DNA of 64,000 nt. Source: Myxococcales bacterium (GTDB taxonomy: Bacteria; Myxococcota_A; Polyangia; Nannocystales; Nannocystaceae). The stretch spans positions 682,001-746,000 of the forward strand of contig JACKDW010000002.1 in the NCBI GenBank assembly GCA_020633295.1. Reading direction: 5' to 3'. Every line of letters begins with the position of its first letter. Positions within the stretch are counted from its first letter, which is position 1. The notes under the pieces are model-generated. The model was not told the origin of the DNA. It was given only the letters and a program-made list of their open reading frames with translations, and made no database searches. Positions 57,727 to 64,000 of the stretch are shown piece after piece. The translations under genes were made by a program, and so were the position numbers.

Positions 57727-58392
57727 ATGGATACCCAGGGTCAGAGTCAAGCCAACGGTGGCGTCAATCGTCCGAAGCAGCAGCAGCAGCAGCCCTCGGC
57801 GAGCGAGCCGGCGGAGATGGAGCCGGCGAGCCACGAGGAGACGTGGCGCGGCGGGATCTCGGAGGACATCGAGCGGGTCATCCTGAGCGCGCAGCAGATC
57901 CAGCGACGCGTCGCGGAGCTCGGCCAGCAGATCGCGGAGGACTACCGCGGGCGCGACCTCCTGGTCGTCGGCGTGCTGTGCGGGAGCTTCCCGTTCATCG
58001 CCGACCTGGTGCGCACGATGAACCTGCCGCTGGCGATCGACTTCATGGCGGTGTCGTCCTACGGCAACCGCACGAGCTCCTCGGGCGTGGTCCGCATCCT
58101 CAAGGATCTCAACTCGTCGATCGCCGGCCGCCACGTGCTGCTCGTCGAGGACATCGTCGACAGCGGGCAGACGCTGCGCTACCTGGTCGACAACCTGCAG
58201 ACGCGGCGCCCCGCGTCGCTCGAGATCTGCACCCTGCTGGACAAGCAGGAGGCGCGCACGGTCGACATCAACACGCTGTACGTCGGCTTCGACTGCCCCA
58301 ACGAGTTCGTGGTCGGCTACGGCCTCGACTACGCCGGGAGCTACCGCAACCTGCCCTACATCGGCGTGCTCAAGCCCGCGATCTATCAGTAG
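57727..58392 (+). CDS. hpt: Hypoxanthine phosphoribosyltransferase
   Basis: 221 residues. The PRPP-binding motif is HVLLVEDIVDSGQTLRYL; also ISEDIERVILSAQQIQRRVAELG, LLVVGVLCGSFPFIADLVR and the closing VDINTLYVGFDCPNEFVVGYGLDYAGSYRNLPYIGVL, all standard in HPRT. It recycles hypoxanthine/guanine to IMP/GMP. The first ~45 residues are an extra, poorly conserved Gln/Ser/Glu-rich region with five consecutive Gln. Divergent from the M49 gene (128 bp between starts). Confidence 0.95.
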   Translation: MDTQGQSQANGGVNRPKQQQQQPSASEPAEMEPASHEETWRGGISEDIERVILSAQQIQRRVAELGQQIAEDYRGRDLLVVGVLCGSFPFIADLVRTMNLPLAIDFMAVSSYGNRTSSSGVVRILKDLNSSIAGRHVLLVEDIVDSGQTLRYLVDNLQTRRPASLEICTLLDKQEARTVDINTLYVGFDCPNEFVVGYGLDYAGSYRNLPYIGVLKPAIYQ

Positions 58393-58402
58393 GCGCGCCG
58401 CG

Positions 58403-59044
58403 TCACTCGATCGTCGGTCGCGGCCGACCGCAGGTCGCGTCGAGCTCGCGCCCGTACGCGGCCACGGACGGCGGGAACTTGATGAAGCCGTCGGGCTCGA
58501 ACTCGGGCGCGATGAACTCGAGCTGGAGGTAGGCGTGCTCGCCCTCGCGGATCAGCAGCCGCTCGGGCGCGTGGACGTCGTAGACGCCGTCCATGACCCA
58601 CGCGTGGTGGCTGCGCTCGACCCCGGCGGTCAGGCGCTCAAACGCGCGCTCGTACTCCCGCGGATCGAGCGGCGTGTCGCCCCACAGGACCGGGACCCCG
58701 CGCGCGTCGGCGACCGCCATGCTCGCGGTCACGGCCGGGATCCACTCGCGGATGTCGACCAGCGCGCCGCGCTCCTCGCCCGCGTCGAGGTGCAGGATGA
58801 AGCGCGCGCCGTCGGCGTGGGCCTCCGCGGCCGTGACGTCGTCGGCGTAGTCATGGGCGCGCCAACCGTCGACGTACAGCGCGTAGGTCTCGTTGTCGCT
58901 GGCGAGCTTGAAGAACGGGACGTCGTACCAGGCGCCGACGTAGCAGTCGTCTTCATCACAGCCGGCGGACGCGAGCCCGAGCACCACGAGCGCGGACGCC
59001 GACGCCTGACGCGCGAGCCGGGAGCGCCGAAAGGGATGGGTCAT
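58403..59044 (-). CDS. Hypothetical lipoprotein
   Basis: 213 residues. The signal peptide ends in LGLASAGC (lipobox) followed directly by an acidic DEDDCYVG. The mature domain has no recognised motif: mixed strands and helices with conserved-looking Trp, His and Asp (VDGWRAHDYADDV, RSHHAWVMDGVYDVHAPERLL). A metal- or ligand-binding role is possible. The start was set at ATG 59044, where the basic n-region begins; the frame extends 42 bp upstream without good sequence. Convergent with hpt, 10 bp apart. Confidence 0.7.
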   Translation of the reverse strand: MTHPFRRSRLARQASASALVVLGLASAGCDEDDCYVGAWYDVPFFKLASDNETYALYVDGWRAHDYADDVTAAEAHADGARFILHLDAGEERGALVDIREWIPAVTASMAVADARGVPVLWGDTPLDPREYERAFERLTAGVERSHHAWVMDGVYDVHAPERLLIREGEHAYLQLEFIAPEFEPDGFIKFPPSVAAYGRELDATCGRPRPTIE

Positions 59045-59132
59045 GCGGAGGCTCGTTGAAGTGCAATCCCGGTGCCACGACGGCACTGAGCGCGGCTGAA
59101 CATTTTACCCCGACGCGAGGCGGGCGCCGCGA

Positions 59133-59158
59133 GAATCCCCGCGCGGGCGCGGGGATTC
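59133..59158. promoter_or_regulatory. Perfect hairpin upstream of the RND operon
   Basis: GAATCCCCGCGC and GCGCGGGGATTC, fully paired 12-bp arms with a 2-bp centre. No U-tract; it sits between divergent genes, so a regulator site or DNA cruciform is likelier than a terminator. Confidence 0.5.
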
Positions 59159-59167
59159 CCCGCAGCG

Positions 59168-59179
59168 GATCAGCTGATC
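59168..59179. promoter_or_regulatory. Palindrome GATCAGCTGATC
   Basis: A perfect 12-bp palindrome about 50 bp upstream of the predicted -10 box TACTCT (59227-59232) of the RND operon. Possibly the site of an efflux regulator. Confidence 0.45.
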
Positions 59180-59263
59180 AAGGGGTCAGGTGGGAGCGCG
59201 GCGTCTCGCCGCGGACATTTTCGCTGTACTCTGCCCGGGCGCCCACACCGACGCCGCCGCTTC

Positions 59264-60468
59264 ATGCCCACGGTCACCCGCTGGATCGCTCCGCTGCTCG
59301 TCACCGCCGCGCTCGTGGGCGGCGCCTGGGCGCTGGTGTCCGCGCGCGAAGCTGCGCCCAGGACGGCCGCAGCGCGCGGCGCGGGGGCGTCGGTGGCGGT
59401 CCTCGTGGCGCCGGTCGAGCGCGGCGCGATCACGCAGCGGCGCCTGTTCACCGGCACGCTCGTGGCCAAGCGCGAGGTCGTCGTGTCGGCCAAGGTCAGC
59501 GGCCGAGTCGAGCGCGTGGCGGTCGAGCTCGGCGACGTCGTGCGCCGCGGCCAGGTGGTCGCGGAGCTCGACGACGAGGAGCTGGCGCAGGCGAAGGCGC
59601 AGGCCCAGGCCGCCGCCGCCGTGGCCGCGGCCCGCAAGCTCGCGGCGGACAACGCCCTCGAGATCGCGGCGCGTGACCTCGAGCGCGTGACGGGGCTGCG
59701 ACGCCGCGGCGTGATCGCGGAGGAAGAGTTCGACCGCACGCGCGCGGCGAAGCTCGAGGCGGAGGCCGCGGTCGCCGTGGCGAGGTCGGAGGTCGCGCGG
59801 GCCAAGGCGGCGCTGGCCGCCGCGAGCGTGCGCGAGGGCTACACGCGGGTGAGCGTGGACTGGCGCGACGGCGAGGGCGAGGAGCGCGTGGTCGCGGCCC
59901 GGCACGTCGACGAGGGCGCGCTCGTGGGCGCCGGCGCGCCGCTGATCACCGTGGTCGGGCTCGACCCGCTGGTCGCGGCGGTGCACGTGACCGAGCGCGA
60001 CTACGGGCTGCTGCGCGAGGGCATGGCGGTCGCGCTGCGGACCGACGCGTACCCGGAGGAGGAGTTCGCGGGGACCATCGCCCGGCTCGCGCCGGTGTTC
60101 GCCGAGGCGTCGCGTCAGGCCCGGGTCGAGCTCGAGGTCGCCAACCCCGACGGGCGCCTGCGGCCCGGGATGTTCGCGCGCGTCGAGATCACGCTCGCGC
60201 GGCTCGAGGACGTGACGCTCGCGCCCCGGTCCGCGATCGTCGAGCGCGAGGAGGGCGCGGCGGTGTTCGTGATCTCGGACGAGGGCGGCGACGGGCCGCG
60301 CGCGCGCCTGCAGCCCGTGACCGTGGGCGCGACCGAGGGCGAGCGCGCCCAGATCATCACGGGCGTCGAGCCGCCGGCGCGCGTGGTGACGCTGGGCCAG
60401 TCGCTGCTCGAGGACGGCGCGCTCGTGAGCCTGTCCCGAGCGCCTGGTGCTGGAGACGAGGAGGCGCG

Positions 60469-60472
<4 letters not shown>
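59264..60472 (+). CDS. RND efflux periplasmic adaptor (membrane fusion protein)
   Basis: 402 residues. N-terminal membrane anchor (WIAPLLVTAALVGGAWALV), barrel-sandwich (lipoyl-like) halves around ITQRRLFTGTLVAKREVVVSAKVSGRVERVAVELGDVVRRGQVVAELDD and VAARHVDEGALVGAGAPLITVVG, a coiled hairpin of Ala/Glu-rich helices between them, then beta-barrel and membrane-proximal domains (GMFARVEITLARLEDVTLAPRSAIVE). It links the inner-membrane pump to an outer-membrane channel; no TolC-like gene is in the window. TACTCT lies 31 bp upstream. The stop overlaps the pump's GTG by GTGA. Confidence 0.93.
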
Positions 60473-63561
<3,089 letters not shown>

Positions 63562-63616
63562 CCTGTTTATTTGGACATGTTTAATAGAGGCGCGCGCGGC
63601 TCGACGCCGCGCTCGC

Positions 63617-63622
63617 TACACT
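63617..63622 (+). promoter_or_regulatory. Predicted -10 box TACACT
   Basis: TACACT, 8 bp before the ATG at 63631. An AT-rich island (63564-63587) lies just upstream and may hold the -35. Confidence 0.5.
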
Positions 63623-63630
63623 CGAGGCCA

Positions 63631-64000
63631 ATGCGCGCGCGCGACCTCGTCGTCCACGTCACCCTCGCGGTCCCGCTGATCGCGTCCTGCACCTCGGGCG
63701 CCGCGCCGACGCGCGACGCGACGCCGCTCGACGTGGTCGGCGTGCCCGCGAAGGAACCGACCGCCGCCGCCGACACGCCCGCCACCGACACGCCCGCCGA
63801 CACGCCCGCCACCGACACGCCCGCCGCCGACGCGTCCGCGCCCACGCCGGCCGCCGCGAGGCCGCTGCTGCCCCCGCTGCCCGCTGCCGGGAGCCCGTTC
63901 GAATTTCAGCTCGTGCTGCCGCTCGCGACGATCCAGGTCGGCGACGCGTCGTACTGGGCTGTCCAGGCGCTGATCGAGGTGCCCGAGTCCCGCCAGGAGG
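63631..64000 (+). CDS. Lipoprotein with Thr/Pro/Asp/Ala repeats (partial, C-terminus off window)
   Basis: The first 123 residues are visible. The signal peptide ends in PLIASC (lipobox), then a low-complexity linker with repeated ADTPATDTPAD units and a Pro/Leu-rich stretch, followed by the start of a folded domain (FEFQLVLPLATIQVGDASYW). No family is recognisable from this part. It follows the RND pump by 69 bp with its own -10 box. Confidence 0.75.
   Translation, partial: MRARDLVVHVTLAVPLIASCTSGAAPTRDATPLDVVGVPAKEPTAAADTPATDTPADTPATDTPAADASAPTPAAARPLLPPLPAAGSPFEFQLVLPLATIQVGDASYWAVQALIEVPESRQE

Overview
The window is very GC-rich, with strong G/C preference at third codon positions and heavy use of GTG starts. 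It carries many lipoproteins with Thr/Ser/Gly/Asp-rich linkers, a (Gly-Asp)n linker, a eukaryotic-type Ser/Thr kinase, PEGA, VWA, DUF2914 and CAP proteins. This mix points to Myxococcota, most likely the Nannocystis/Plesiocystis/Enhygromyxa branch. That placement is inferred from gene style; no rRNA gene is present to prove it. I see no phage, IS element, CRISPR array, tRNA or rRNA, so this looks like ordinary chromosome.

Layout. 1-4.5 kb: ECF sigma factor operon (minus), CAP-domain lipoprotein, RsuA-type pseudouridine synthase coupled to an NrdG-like activase. 4.6-8.3 kb: LysR regulator, adenosine-deaminase-family enzyme, VWA lipoprotein. 8.3-12.2 kb: a duplicated ~90-bp intergenic element, then boxC-boxB (aerobic benzoyl-CoA ring epoxidation and cleavage) with a clear terminator. 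12.5-21.7 kb: HAD phosphatase, aroA plus a TrmA/RlmD-type RNA methyltransferase, DUF2914 membrane protein, moaB, MBL-fold hydrolase and an unknown membrane protein. 21.9-30.9 kb: a 1,070-residue C-terminal-processing protease, DUF2914 lipoprotein, TerB plus SPFH/SHOCT pair, bioD, PEGA protein. 30.9-36 kb: mltG, ruvX, secA. 36-41.6 kb: small proteins, S66 peptidase, BlaI-M56 pair, Ser/Thr kinase. 41.7-49.8 kb: paired envelope proteins, MarR, three transporters (AmpG-like MFS, DASS, MATE-like). 50-64 kb: truncated globin coupled to a PAS-class III cyclase, OmpA lipoprotein, M49 peptidase plus Ski2-like helicase, hpt, RND adaptor plus pump, and a truncated lipoprotein at the edge.

Two gene-start styles recur. 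Genes that open a transcription unit often have a TANNNT hexamer 6-10 bp before the start codon and no Shine-Dalgarno, which fits leaderless transcription; I count 19 cases. Genes inside operons usually start at a GTG that overlaps the upstream TGA by four bases (GTGA); I count eight. I used both patterns to choose starts.

Two coding regions show frame conflicts: compensating shifts inside the SAM-binding motif of the RNA methyltransferase near 13.63-13.70 kb, and the start of the AmpG-like transporter near 45.33-45.44 kb. They may be assembly errors or real changes. All calls come from reading the sequence; no database search was run.
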